DNA of 48,393 bases from Burkholderia aenigmatica. Lineage in GTDB: Bacteria; Pseudomonadota; Gammaproteobacteria; Burkholderiales; Burkholderiaceae. Under the pieces are notes generated by a model. That model did no database searches, was not told the origin of the DNA, and worked only from the letters and a program-made list of their open reading frames with translations. A program made the position numbers and the translations under genes. This document shows, piece by piece, positions 25,080 through 32,704 of this stretch. Position 1 is the stretch's first letter, and each line of letters opens with the position of its first letter. The DNA is taken from positions 1 to 48,393 of the forward strand of contig NZ_CABVQC010000070.1 in the NCBI RefSeq assembly GCF_902499175.1. The letters are read 5' to 3'.

Positions 25080-25155
25080 TCGTGTTTCATGAGTTGGGTT
25101 GGCCGTGATCGGAACACGTCCGTCATTCACGCAGGTTCAGGAAAGGAGAAGGTGC

Positions 25156-26070
25156 ATGCATGACCGTCATGAAGTGATCGTGATCGGCGGCAGCTTTGCG
25201 GGGCTGTCGGCCGCGATGCAGCTTGCGCGGGCGCGCCGCCGCGTGCTCGTGATCGACGCCGGCCGGCCGCGCAACCGCTTTGCCGCGCACGCGCACGGCT
25301 TTTTCGGGCAGGACGGCAAACCGCCCGCGCAGATCGTCGACGAAGCCGCCGCGCAACTCGCCACGTATCCGACCGTGCGGCGCATCGCGGGCGACGTACG
25401 CACGGCCGGGCGCGCTGCGGACGGCCGCTTTCACGTGACGCTGGCCGACGGCAGCCGTGCGAGCGCCGACCGGTTGATCCTCGCAACCGGCATCCGCGAC
25501 GAACTGCCGGCGCTGCCGGGGCTCACGGAACGCTGGGGCGTCAGCGTGCTGCATTGCCCGTATTGCCATGGGTACGAGGTGAGCGGCCAGCGGCTCGGCG
25601 TGCTCGCCACGCATCCGCTGTCCGTGCATCAGGCGATCCTGATTCCGGATTGGGGCCCGACGACGTGGTTCACGCAGGGCGTGGCCGAAGCGAACGAAGA
25701 AGAGACCGTGTTGCTCGAGGCGCGCAGCGTACGCATCGAGCGGTCGCCGGTCGTTGAAATCCTGGGCGATGCGCCGCGTATCGAAGCATTGCGGCTCGCC
25801 GACGGGCAGGTCGTGCCGATCGATGCGCTGTTCGTCGGTGCGCGCACGGCCATGGCGAGCGATCTCGCGCAGCAGCTCGGCTGCGCATTCGACGACGGGC
25901 CGCTCGGCCCGGTCGTTCGCGTCGATGCGGGGAAGCAGGCGAGCGTCTCCGGCGTATTCGTGGCGGGCGACGCATCGACACCGATGTCCAACGCGACGTT
26001 CGCGTCGGCGTCCGGTGTGATGGCCGGGGTCGCCGCGCACCGGTCGCTGATTTTCGGCCTCGACCGGTAA
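25156..26070 (+). CDS. Thioredoxin-reductase-like FAD/dithiol oxidoreductase
   Basis: A 304-residue flavoprotein of the thioredoxin reductase class. The FAD motif is VIVIGGSFAGLSAA at about 7-20 and the redox pair is Cys134/Cys137 in LHCPYCHGYEVSG. VFVAGDAST near the C-terminus contacts FAD. The usual NADPH motif (G-x-G-x-x-A/S) after the CxxC is absent: the equivalent stretch reads LGVLATHPLSVHQ. The CxxCHGYE form and this loss resemble GliT/HlmI-type dithiol oxidases and their bacterial relatives. AAGGAG precedes ATG 25156. It is divergent from an Rrf2 regulator. It may oxidise a small dithiol with O2 or use another electron partner; this is inference. Confidence 0.78.
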   Translation: MHDRHEVIVIGGSFAGLSAAMQLARARRRVLVIDAGRPRNRFAAHAHGFFGQDGKPPAQIVDEAAAQLATYPTVRRIAGDVRTAGRAADGRFHVTLADGSRASADRLILATGIRDELPALPGLTERWGVSVLHCPYCHGYEVSGQRLGVLATHPLSVHQAILIPDWGPTTWFTQGVAEANEEETVLLEARSVRIERSPVVEILGDAPRIEALRLADGQVVPIDALFVGARTAMASDLAQQLGCAFDDGPLGPVVRVDAGKQASVSGVFVAGDASTPMSNATFASASGVMAGVAAHRSLIFGLDR

Positions 26071-26155
26071 CGGTGCGTGGCGCCGCGGGCTGTATCGTTC
26101 GAAGCGGCGACGCGATCCGCATCCCCATCGATGGATTCGCGTCGCGATGTGCGGT

Positions 26156-26181
26156 TTAATGCTCGGCACATCCAGCATTAA
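26156..26181. promoter_or_regulatory. Inverted repeat in front of the LysR gene
   Basis: TTAATGCT at 26156-26163 and AGCATTAA at 26174-26181 are perfect complements around a 10-base spacer, ending 10 bases before the LysR ATG. The nonamer GTTTAATGC at 26154-26162 recurs at 27158-27166 in front of the DSD1-type gene. A LysR protein that represses itself would bind here. Confidence 0.6.
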
Positions 26182-26191
26182 GAGACATGAA

Positions 26192-27118
26192 ATGCTCGAC
26201 CTCGACGACCTTCGACTCGTGCGCGCAATCGGCACGTCGCGCTCGCTGGCCTCGGCCGCGCGGCTGCTCGATCTCACGCCGCCCGCGGTCACGATTCGCC
26301 TGCAGCGGATGGAAGCGCGCTTGAACGCACGGCTCGCCGTGCGGCAGCCGAAAGGGATCGCGTTGACCGACGAAGGGCAACGGCTGTACCAGGAGGCCGT
26401 CGACATTCTCGAGCGCGTGGAGGCGCTGCCGGTCAGCATCTCGGGCGACCACGGCGACGTGCGCGGCACGCTGCGTGTCGTCGCCCCGCTCGGCTTCGGG
26501 CGAAAGTACGTCGCGCGGATCGTGCGCGACGTGCAACGCGCGCATCCGAAGCTCGACATCGCGCTCCACCTGTCGGAGAGCCCGTTGACCGGCGCGTCGG
26601 GGGCCGACGTGGTCGTTCACGTCGGCAGCCTCAAGTCGTCGTCGTGGATCGGGTATCCGCTCGCGCCCAACGCGCGCTTTCTGTGCGCGAGCCCGGCCTA
26701 TGCACGCCGCCTCAAGGAACTGAACCATCCGTCCGACCTGGCCCGCTACGACTGCCTGTGCCTGCGCGAGAACGACGAGGACATCCCGCGATGGCGCTTC
26801 TCGCAAGGCGGCGACGTCAAGGGCGAGCCGAGGCGGTCCGCCGTGATCCGCGTCACCGGCGCGCTGTCCTCCAACGACGGCACCGTCATCACGGAACGGG
26901 CGCTGGCCGGCCTCGGGATCGTCGAACGCTCCGAGTGGGACGTCGCCCCGCTGCTGGCGAACGGCAGGCTCGTCCGCTTGCTGCCCGACTGGCATCTGCC
27001 GCCCGCGCCGGTGACGGCGCTGCTGCCGTCGCGCACCGGCCGCTCCGCGCGGCAACGGGTGTTTCTCGAAGCCGCGACGCGGTTTCTGAGCCCGCCGCCG
27101 TGGCGCGGCAAGGCGTGA
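26192..27118 (+). CDS. LysR-family transcriptional regulator
   Basis: A 308-residue LysR-type regulator. The N-terminal helix-turn-helix is LDLDDLRLVRAIGTSRSLASAARLLDLTPPAVTIRLQRMEARLNARLAVR (about residues 2-50). The substrate domain contains the family segment YDCLCLRENDEDIPRWRF, of the type seen in the YafC/DmlR-like group. ATG 26192 opens at the conserved helix; a longer open frame upstream overlaps the inverted repeat and is unlikely. It precedes the DSD1-type/cyclodeaminase-type/HAD genes on the same strand and shares a repeated half-site with their promoter, so it is very probably their regulator. Confidence 0.9.
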   Translation: MLDLDDLRLVRAIGTSRSLASAARLLDLTPPAVTIRLQRMEARLNARLAVRQPKGIALTDEGQRLYQEAVDILERVEALPVSISGDHGDVRGTLRVVAPLGFGRKYVARIVRDVQRAHPKLDIALHLSESPLTGASGADVVVHVGSLKSSSWIGYPLAPNARFLCASPAYARRLKELNHPSDLARYDCLCLRENDEDIPRWRFSQGGDVKGEPRRSAVIRVTGALSSNDGTVITERALAGLGIVERSEWDVAPLLANGRLVRLLPDWHLPPAPVTALLPSRTGRSARQRVFLEAATRFLSPPPWRGKA

Positions 27119-27147
27119 GCCGCGCCACGCCCCGCACGATTCGACCG

Positions 27148-27187
27148 ATTAAGCAGCGTTTAATGCCGGATTAGCCACGCGTTAAAC
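27148..27187 (+). promoter_or_regulatory. LysR-type binding region upstream of the DSD1-type gene
   Basis: ATTAA-N7-TTAAT at 27148-27164 is a dyad that contains a T-N11-A pair (27150 and 27162). A second symmetric pair GTTTAA (27158-27163) and TTAAAC (27182-27187) overlaps it. A possible -10, TACAGT, is at 27208-27213. If transcription starts near 27220, the first dyad is centred near -64 and the second near -47, the usual recognition and activation positions for LysR activators. Confidence 0.55.
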
Positions 27188-27246
27188 ACGGGGCCCGTCG
27201 ACGCCCCTACAGTGTCCGCATCGGCACCCCTCCGAGGCAACGCATC

Positions 27247-28377
27247 GTGGACCTTCAAACCCTCAACACGCCGGCCGCCCTGATCGACGTCAGCCGAATG
27301 CGTCACAACATCGGCCGCATGCAGGCGCATCTGGACGCGCTCGGCGTCAGGTTCCGGCCGCACGTCAAGACCACCAAATGCGCGCACGTCGTTGATGCGC
27401 AGATCGCAGCGGGCGCGCAGGGCATCACGGTGTCGACGCTCAAGGAAGCCGAACAGTTTTTCGCGCACGGCATCCGGGACATCGTCTACGCGGTCGGCAT
27501 CGTGCCCGCGAAGCTGGGCCAGGCGCTCGCGCTGCGCCGGCAAGGTTGCGACCTGAAGCTGGTCGCCGACAGCCTGCCGGCCGCGCACGCGATCGCCGAG
27601 TTCGGGCATGCGCACGGCGAGCGCTTCGACGTATGGATCGAAGTCGACGTCGACGGCCACCGCTCCGGGATTCCGCCCGAGGCCGACCTGCTGATCGACG
27701 TGGGCCGCGCGCTGGTCGACGGCGGGATGGCGCTCGGCGGGGTGCTGGCGCACGCGGGCTCCAGCTATGAATACGACACGCCCGAAGCGCTGGCGGCAAT
27801 CGCCGAGCAGGAACGCAGCCGCACCGTGGGGGCGGCGGAGCGCCTCCGGGCCGCCGGGCTGCCCTGCCCGGTCGTGAGCATCGGCTCGACACCCACCGCC
27901 CTCGCGGCGCAACACCTCGACGGCGTCACCGAGGTGCGCGCCGGCGTGTACGTGATGTTCGACCTCGTGATGCACAACATCGGCGTGTGCGACCTGGCCG
28001 ACATTGCGCTGTCGGTGCTGACCACCGTCATCGGGCACCAGGAAGAGAAAGGCTGGGCGATCGTCGACGCGGGCTGGATGGCGATGAGCCGCGACCGCGG
28101 CACGCAGCGCCAGGCGCGCGATTTCGGCTACGGGCAGGTCTGCACCGAACACGGCGACGTGCTCGGCGACTACGTGATGAGCGCCGCCAACCAGGAGCAC
28201 GGGATCGTGTCGCGCGCGGGCTCGCCCGACTCCGGCATCGCGCAACGATTTCCGATCGGCACCCGCCTGCGCATCCTGCCGAATCACGCGTGCGCCACCG
28301 GCGCGCAACATCCCGAGTATCAGGCCATCGGCGAAGACGGCGGCGCGCAGACGTGGCCGCGCTTCTATGGGTGGTGA
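27247..28377 (+). CDS. DSD1-family PLP-dependent enzyme (D-threonine aldolase/D-hydroxyaspartate dehydratase type)
   Basis: A 376-residue fold-type III PLP enzyme. Lys41 in RFRPHVKTTK is the PLP lysine, and PNHACAT near the C-terminus is the His-x-Cys metal site of the D-serine dehydratase/D-threonine aldolase family. VDVDGHRSGI and GGSTPTAL-like (VSIGSTPTA) segments support the fold. The family covers D-serine dehydratase, D-threonine aldolase, D-threo-3-hydroxyaspartate dehydratase and beta-hydroxyaspartate aldolase. The start is GTG 27247, with GAGG upstream. A cyclodeaminase-family dehydrogenase gene follows after 112 bases with a separate promoter-like sequence. The exact substrate is not readable. 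Confidence 0.83.
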   Translation: MDLQTLNTPAALIDVSRMRHNIGRMQAHLDALGVRFRPHVKTTKCAHVVDAQIAAGAQGITVSTLKEAEQFFAHGIRDIVYAVGIVPAKLGQALALRRQGCDLKLVADSLPAAHAIAEFGHAHGERFDVWIEVDVDGHRSGIPPEADLLIDVGRALVDGGMALGGVLAHAGSSYEYDTPEALAAIAEQERSRTVGAAERLRAAGLPCPVVSIGSTPTALAAQHLDGVTEVRAGVYVMFDLVMHNIGVCDLADIALSVLTTVIGHQEEKGWAIVDAGWMAMSRDRGTQRQARDFGYGQVCTEHGDVLGDYVMSAANQEHGIVSRAGSPDSGIAQRFPIGTRLRILPNHACATGAQHPEYQAIGEDGGAQTWPRFYGW

Positions 28378-28412
28378 ATCCAACCGCGCGTCCACGCGGT
28401 GCCACCGATTAA

Positions 28413-28441
28413 TTGACTATTTATCCAAATCTGGACAAAAT
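28413..28441 (+). promoter_or_regulatory. Sigma-70-like promoter upstream of the second cyclodeaminase-family gene
   Basis: TTGACT at 28413-28418 and CAAAAT at 28436-28441 are spaced by 17 bases. The stretch is AT-rich in an otherwise GC-rich window and lies 48 bases ahead of the start codon. It would give the cyclodeaminase-family and HAD genes expression apart from the upstream gene. Confidence 0.5.
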
Positions 28442-28489
28442 TTAAACCTCCCTCCCCGATTCGCCTTGCACCGGAAAGGCCAACCCGAC

Positions 28490-29461
28490 ATGCCGACAGA
28501 CGCCCGACTCCTGCTTCTCGACCGCGACGCCGTCGAACCCGCCCTCCAGGCCCCGCAAGTAACGGCGGCGGTTCGCGAAGCCTTCGTGCTGCACAGTCAA
28601 CGGGCCGGACGCGTGTTCCCGGTGGTTCGCGAGAAGCTGCACACCGGCGGCGTGTTCGGCATCAAGTCGGGCGACGTCGCGTGCCAGGATCTGCTCGGTT
28701 TCAAGGCGGCCGGGTTCTGGCCCGGCAACCGGGCGCTCGGCGGCGAACCGCATCAGGCCACCGTCGCGCTGTTCGACCCGGCCACGGGCCGCCCGCTATG
28801 CATCATGGACGGCAATGCGATCACCACCGCGCGAACCGGTGCGGCCGGCGGCCTCGGGCTGCAACTGCTTGCGCGTCGCGACAGCACGCGAATCTGCGTG
28901 TTCGGCACGGGCGTGCAGGCACGGGTCCAGCTCGACTACGCGCTCGCGCTGCTGCCGCAACGGTGCACGGTGCAGTACGTGAACGTCAGCGGCGAACCGG
29001 ATCCGGTGTTCGAATCGGCCTTCCGGGAACGATGCACGATCGGCGTGGCCCGCGACCAAAACGACGCGGTGGCCGACAGCGACGTGGTCATCACGGCAAC
29101 GCCGGGCGGCGGCGCGCTGTTCGATGCGGATGCGGTTCAGCCGGGCACCCACCTGACCTGCGTGGGCACCGACACCGCCGGCAAGCGCGAGCTTCCGGCA
29201 GGCGTGCTGGCACGCGCGCGCATCGTCGTGGACGATCACGATCAGGCGCGCAGCATTGGCGAATGCCAGTGGGCGCCGGATTTGCCATGCACGGAAATCG
29301 GTGACATCCTCACCGGAACCGCGTCGGTCGAGCGCGCACCGCACGAGATCACCGTCTTCGACATGACCGGGCTCGCGCTTCAGGACCTGACCGTCGCACG
29401 CTTCCTGTATCAGCAGGCCCTCGAAAACGGCACCGGAATCGCCATTCCGTGGCCCTGGTAA
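28490..29461 (+). CDS. Ornithine cyclodeaminase/mu-crystallin family dehydrogenase
   Basis: A 323-residue NAD(P)-binding enzyme, shorter and clearly different from the ornithine cyclodeaminase at 9372. The active-site lysine is Lys72 in DLLGFKAAGFWPGN, the arginine is in TTARTGAAGGL, and the dinucleotide motif is ICVFGTGVQARVQ at about 136-148. VITATPGGGALFDADAVQPGTHLTCVGTDTAGKREL follows the family pattern. Members include ornithine and alanine or iminosuccinate reductases, ketimine reductases and lysine cyclodeaminase. ATG 28490 starts at the conserved N-terminus; the longer frame overlaps the promoter. Linkage with a DSD1-type enzyme suggests an imino acid step rather than ornithine. Confidence 0.85.
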   Translation: MPTDARLLLLDRDAVEPALQAPQVTAAVREAFVLHSQRAGRVFPVVREKLHTGGVFGIKSGDVACQDLLGFKAAGFWPGNRALGGEPHQATVALFDPATGRPLCIMDGNAITTARTGAAGGLGLQLLARRDSTRICVFGTGVQARVQLDYALALLPQRCTVQYVNVSGEPDPVFESAFRERCTIGVARDQNDAVADSDVVITATPGGGALFDADAVQPGTHLTCVGTDTAGKRELPAGVLARARIVVDDHDQARSIGECQWAPDLPCTEIGDILTGTASVERAPHEITVFDMTGLALQDLTVARFLYQQALENGTGIAIPWPW

Positions 29462-29483
29462 ACGAAATTCCCCGTCAATCGCC

Positions 29484-30206
29484 ATGCGTCTCACCCAAGT
29501 TTCCGCCCTCTCGTTCGACCTGGACGACACCCTGTGGCCGTTCGGGCCGGCCGTCGTACGGGCCGAAGCCGCCCTCCGCGCGTGGCTGATCGAGCATGCG
29601 CCCGGTACCGCAAGCGTGCTGACCACGCAGCAGGCGCTGAGCGCGCTACGTGAGGAATACGAACGATTGTGCCCCGGGCTCGCCGGCGACTTCCGCGCGA
29701 TGAGAATCGGCTCGATCAGGCTGGCGCTGGAGCGTGCGAACGAAGATATCGCGCTCACCGAGCATGCGTACGCCGCCTTCTATGCCGCACGCAACCGGGT
29801 CGAATTCTATGAAGATGCGCTGCCGGCACTCGCGTGGTTGAGCGCGCGCTTCCCGTTGATCGCGGTGACCAACGGCAACGCGGATCTTCAGCTGACCGGC
29901 GGCGGCGAATTCTTTCGTACGACGCTCAGCGCGCAGGCGTTCGGAGTCGCGAAGCCGGAGCCCGGGATCTTCCATGCGGCGGCGCAAACGCTCGATGTGC
30001 GGCCGGCGGAATTGCTGCATGTCGGCGACGACTATCACCTCGATATCGTCGGCGCATTGAACGCGGGACTTCAGGCAGCGTGGGTGGTGCGCGATACGCA
30101 TCCGGAAACGGAGCGTGTTCGGCAGCAGGCCGCGACGCCGCACCTCACACTCAGCGACCTGTCGATGCTGTGTCGCGCGCTCGGCGGGCCTGACACCGTA
30201 GCGTGA
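29484..30206 (+). CDS. HAD-superfamily hydrolase
   Basis: A 240-residue HAD phosphatase of the subfamily IA type. Motif I is LSFDLDDTLWPFG (nucleophile Asp), motif II is VTNGNADLQLTG, the lysine of motif III is in GVAKPEPGIF, and motif IV is HVGDDYHLDIVGALNAG. The cap domain is helical, between motifs I and II. It starts 22 bases after the cyclodeaminase-family gene, so it is probably cotranscribed. It may remove phosphate from a metabolite of the same pathway or be a house-cleaning enzyme. Confidence 0.87.
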   Translation: MRLTQVSALSFDLDDTLWPFGPAVVRAEAALRAWLIEHAPGTASVLTTQQALSALREEYERLCPGLAGDFRAMRIGSIRLALERANEDIALTEHAYAAFYAARNRVEFYEDALPALAWLSARFPLIAVTNGNADLQLTGGGEFFRTTLSAQAFGVAKPEPGIFHAAAQTLDVRPAELLHVGDDYHLDIVGALNAGLQAAWVVRDTHPETERVRQQAATPHLTLSDLSMLCRALGGPDTVA

Positions 30207-30212
30207 GCGCCT

Positions 30213-30238
30213 GCGTGCGTCACACTCGCGACGCACGC
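30213..30238. terminator. Stem-loop between convergent HAD and GST genes
   Basis: GCGTGCGTC at 30213-30221 and GACGCACGC at 30230-30238 form a perfect 9-base stem with an 8-base loop, just after the HAD stop codon, followed by TTCCCC. Position between convergent genes suggests a transcription end; the T-run is too short for a textbook intrinsic terminator. Confidence 0.45.
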
Positions 30239-30333
30239 TTCCCCGCCATGACACGCGGCTGACCACCGTTCACCGATGACGCAAATGGAACGACCGGCCA
30301 CGCCGATGCGGCGCATGACCGGCCGCCGCCCAT

Positions 30334-30951
30334 TCACGCCGCCTTGCGCGCGTCCGCGATCCGTTGCGGCGCCTTCGGCCGCGCATACAGCCGTTCGAGA
30401 TACGCGCGCAGCTGCGGGAACGATTCGATCAGGTTGCACTCGCCGGCCCAATCGATCAGGTAGGCCGTCACGCAATCGGCCACCGTCAGCGTGTCCCCGA
30501 CGATGAACGCGCGCCCTTCGAGATGCTTGTCGAGGATCGCGGCCATCGTCTTGAAATCCTCGCGCGCCAGTTCGATATCGGCCGGCGAGCGCTTCTCCGG
30601 CGGATAGATGAACGAATGCCGCGTGATCCGCCACAGCGGCTGCTCGAGCTCCGTCACCGCGAACATCACCCACCGGTAAGCCTCGGCCCGCAGCGCCGGA
30701 TCGACCGGCAGCAGCGCCTTCTCCGGGTACTTGTCCGCGAGATACAGCACGATCGCGGCCGACTCGGGAATCACGAGGTCGCCGTCCACCAGCACGGGCA
30801 CCTTGCCGGCCGGATTGAGGCGCAGGAATTCGGGCCGCTTGTGCTCGCCCTGGAGCAGGTTCACCGAGATGAACTCGAAATCGGCATCCAGTTCTTTCAG
30901 CCCCCACAGCGCGCGTTGCGAGCGGGTGCCGGCAAATCCGTAAAGCTTCAT
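30334..30951 (-). CDS. Glutathione S-transferase family protein
   Basis: A 205-residue cytoplasmic GST. The thioredoxin-like N-terminal domain reads MKLYGFAGTRSQRALWGLKELD, with FLRLNPAGKVPVLVDGDLVIPESAAIVLYLADKY, including the cis-proline (VPVL) and the E-S glutathione-binding pair. The C-terminal helical domain has AFIVGDTLTVADCVTAYLIDW, the conserved ADC region. GGAG precedes ATG 30951. The serine of GTRS could be the catalytic residue. It is followed upstream by a YCII-domain gene on the same strand 88 bases away. The substrate is unknown. Confidence 0.9.
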   Translation of the reverse strand: MKLYGFAGTRSQRALWGLKELDADFEFISVNLLQGEHKRPEFLRLNPAGKVPVLVDGDLVIPESAAIVLYLADKYPEKALLPVDPALRAEAYRWVMFAVTELEQPLWRITRHSFIYPPEKRSPADIELAREDFKTMAAILDKHLEGRAFIVGDTLTVADCVTAYLIDWAGECNLIESFPQLRAYLERLYARPKAPQRIADARKAA

Positions 30952-31039
30952 CGCCAGTCTCCATCCAGAATGTCGGGAAAATCTCCACTTGCCGGCCACG
31001 GCGCATCGCCGATACGCGATGCGCGGCCTCGCCCGTCGT

Positions 31040-31408
31040 TCACGCGCCGGGAATCGCCAGCACCGGCATCACGTCGATCGCCACGCCCGGGAACAGCGTG
31101 AAATGCGGATGGCCTTCGAACAGCGCGGCCGCGGCGTCGTGCGACGCGGCCCGCACGATGGTGAAGCCGCTCATCGCGTTCACCGTGTCCGCGACGCCGG
31201 CCGCATCGACGGTCTTGGTCTTGCCGAGCGGCCCGCCCATCTCGACGATCGCGTCGCGATGCCGGTCGACCCACGCATGCCATGCGGCGATGCCGTCGCG
31301 CTCGCGCGTGCGCCGCGCGTCCTCCGGCAGCGCCATCCAGGCCTTCATGGCCGGGCTATCCTTGGTCCCGAGAAATACCGCGAGATACAACTGCTGTTGA
31401 GCACTCAT
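31040..31408 (-). CDS. YCII-related domain protein
   Basis: A 122-residue small cytoplasmic protein related to the YCII/DGPF family (ferredoxin-like dimeric alpha-beta fold). The recognisable parts are WMALPEDARRTRERDGIAAWHAWVDRHRDAIVEMGGPLGKTKTV and GFTIVRAASHDAAAALFEGHPHF, the latter being the conserved end of the family. A strong GGAGGAG is at ATG 31408. It is divergent from a MarR regulator with shared promoter sequence and is probably its main target, perhaps with the GST behind it. The activity of these proteins is mostly unknown. Confidence 0.78.
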   Translation of the reverse strand: MSAQQQLYLAVFLGTKDSPAMKAWMALPEDARRTRERDGIAAWHAWVDRHRDAIVEMGGPLGKTKTVDAAGVADTVNAMSGFTIVRAASHDAAAALFEGHPHFTLFPGVAIDVMPVLAIPGA

Positions 31409-31454
31409 GCTGTCTCCTCCGGTGACGGACGCGACGGGCTGCCGCGCCTCGACC

Positions 31455-31488
31455 TTGACAAGATAGGTTGATATCAACACAATTGCAA
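31455..31488. promoter_or_regulatory. Overlapping divergent promoters around a MarR-type palindrome
   Basis: On the plus strand TTGACA (31455-31460) and CACAAT (31478-31483) are 17 bases apart. On the minus strand TTGCAA (31483-31488) and TATCTT (31460-31465) are also 17 bases apart. The 12-base perfect palindrome GTTGATATCAAC (31467-31478) sits in both spacers. A MarR dimer here would block both the MarR and the YCII genes. Confidence 0.65.
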
Positions 31489-31489
31489 C

Positions 31490-31957
31490 ATGGCACGAAA
31501 AGAAAAGCTCCCTTTCGAAACGACGCTGATGGTGCGCGATTGCTGCCTGTGCCTGCACATGCAGCGCGCGGCGCGTAATCTTGCGCGGATTTTCGACGAT
31601 GTGCTGCGCCCGCTGGATCTCACCAACGGCCAGTTTTCGCTGCTGATGTCGCTGAACCGGCCCCAGCCGGCGCCGATGAAATCGGTCGCGTCGCTGCTTG
31701 CGATGGACCGCACCACGCTCACGGCCGCGCTCAAGCCGCTCGAGCGGCGCGGCCTCGTCACGATCGCGCAGGATCCGGACGACCGGCGCAGCCGCCTGCT
31801 CGAACTGACGTCGGCCGGGAACGACCTGCTGGCCGAAGCGTTTCCGCTGTGGCAGCAAGCGCACACCGAGATCGAACGGCCGTTCGCGCCGGAGGAAGTC
31901 GATCAGTTGCGCGGCCAGTTGCGCACGCTGTCGGTCGATCCGGCCGCGCGCGACTGA
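31490..31957 (+). CDS. MarR-family transcriptional regulator with N-terminal cysteines
   Basis: A 155-residue MarR protein. The winged helix covers FSLLMSLNRPQPAPMKSVASLLAMDRTTLTAALKPLERRGLVTIAQDPDDRRSRLLELT, with the DDRRSR wing. The first helix contains MVRDCCLCLHMQRAARNLAR, with Cys18, Cys19 and Cys21 at the place where OhrR-type regulators have their peroxide-sensing cysteine. ATG 31490 has no ribosome site and lies six bases past the -10, so the transcript could be leaderless; ATG 31532 is an alternative start. It is divergent from the YCII gene. Redox or electrophile sensing is inferred. Confidence 0.88.
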   Translation: MARKEKLPFETTLMVRDCCLCLHMQRAARNLARIFDDVLRPLDLTNGQFSLLMSLNRPQPAPMKSVASLLAMDRTTLTAALKPLERRGLVTIAQDPDDRRSRLLELTSAGNDLLAEAFPLWQQAHTEIERPFAPEEVDQLRGQLRTLSVDPAARD

Positions 31958-31993
31958 ACCGAACCGGCGCGCGGATCGCTGCGGCAAGGACGC

Positions 31994-32587
31994 TTACTTC
32001 CGGCCCTTCTTCGGCAGCAGCAGTTGCGCGAACTCCTGCAGAAAGGCCACGGGCCCGTGCGCATGCAGCGCCTGCCCGCTGCTCAGCGCACCGTCGATGA
32101 CGGTCGCGAGCCGCAATGCGAAAGTTTCCGGTTCGCCGACGCCGATCGCCCCCGCCAGCTCGGTCAGCCGGCGCCGTAGCTCCTGCTTGTGCGCGACGGC
32201 CACCTTGCGGGCCGGATGGTTGCCGTCCGCATATTCGGCGGCGATGTTGATCTGCGGGCAGCCGCGATAACCGGGGCGCGCAATGCGTTCACCGAGCCAT
32301 TGCAGCTGCGCATCCAGTTCCTCGCGCGGCGTGCGCCGGTATTGCGCGGCCACCGCATCCCAATGCGCCCAGAAATCGGCGTCCTCGCGCAGCAGGAACG
32401 CTTCGATCAAATCGTCCTTCGTCGCGAAGTGGCGATAGAGGCTCGTCTTCGCGACGCCTGCCTGCGCGACGATCAGGTCCACGCCGACCGCGCGCGTGCC
32501 CTCCCGGTAGAACAGCTCACTGGCCGTTTGCAGAATGCGCTCGCGCGTATCGGGCGCGTTCGCTGATGACCCTGTTTCCTTTTTCAT
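31994..32587 (-). CDS. TetR-family transcriptional regulator
   Basis: A 197-residue TetR-type regulator. The helix-turn-helix is RERILQTASELFYREGTRAVGVDLIVAQAGVAKTSLYRHFATKDDLIEAFL (about residues 15-65), the YRHFATK form common in Burkholderia. The C-terminal domain has GYRGCPQINIAAEYADGNHPARKVA, as in YcdC/LfrR-like branches. The start ATG 32587 is the only one that gives the full domain. It is divergent from the saccharopine-dehydrogenase-like gene, across two operator-like dyads that overlap a good promoter, so it is very probably the repressor of that operon. Confidence 0.9.
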   Translation of the reverse strand: MKKETGSSANAPDTRERILQTASELFYREGTRAVGVDLIVAQAGVAKTSLYRHFATKDDLIEAFLLREDADFWAHWDAVAAQYRRTPREELDAQLQWLGERIARPGYRGCPQINIAAEYADGNHPARKVAVAHKQELRRRLTELAGAIGVGEPETFALRLATVIDGALSSGQALHAHGPVAFLQEFAQLLLPKKGRK

Positions 32588-32648
32588 CCCGACCCGGCCG
32601 TGCTGGCCGCCCCTACCGCAACAGTGATCGGATCATAGCACCGCGCGC

Positions 32649-32693
32649 TTGACGACGCTACAGGTCTGTACTATAAAACAGACCGTTCTGTAG
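32649..32693 (+). promoter_or_regulatory. Promoter flanked by two TetR-type dyads
   Basis: TTGACG (32649-32654) and TATAAA (32672-32677) with 17-base spacing form a strong promoter for the plus-strand operon. TACAG-GT-CTGTA (32659-32670) lies in the spacer. ACAGACCGTTCTGT (32678-32691), a near-perfect dyad, covers the start of transcription. The two sites share ACAG/CTGT arms and so likely bind the same TetR protein. Confidence 0.65.
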
Positions 32694-32704
32694 CGGAGTT
32701 GATC

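Noticed and set aside
28450..28490. Earlier start for the second cyclodeaminase-family gene.
   Set aside because: It would cover the promoter-like TTGACT/CAAAAT element, and the conserved N-terminus begins at 28490.
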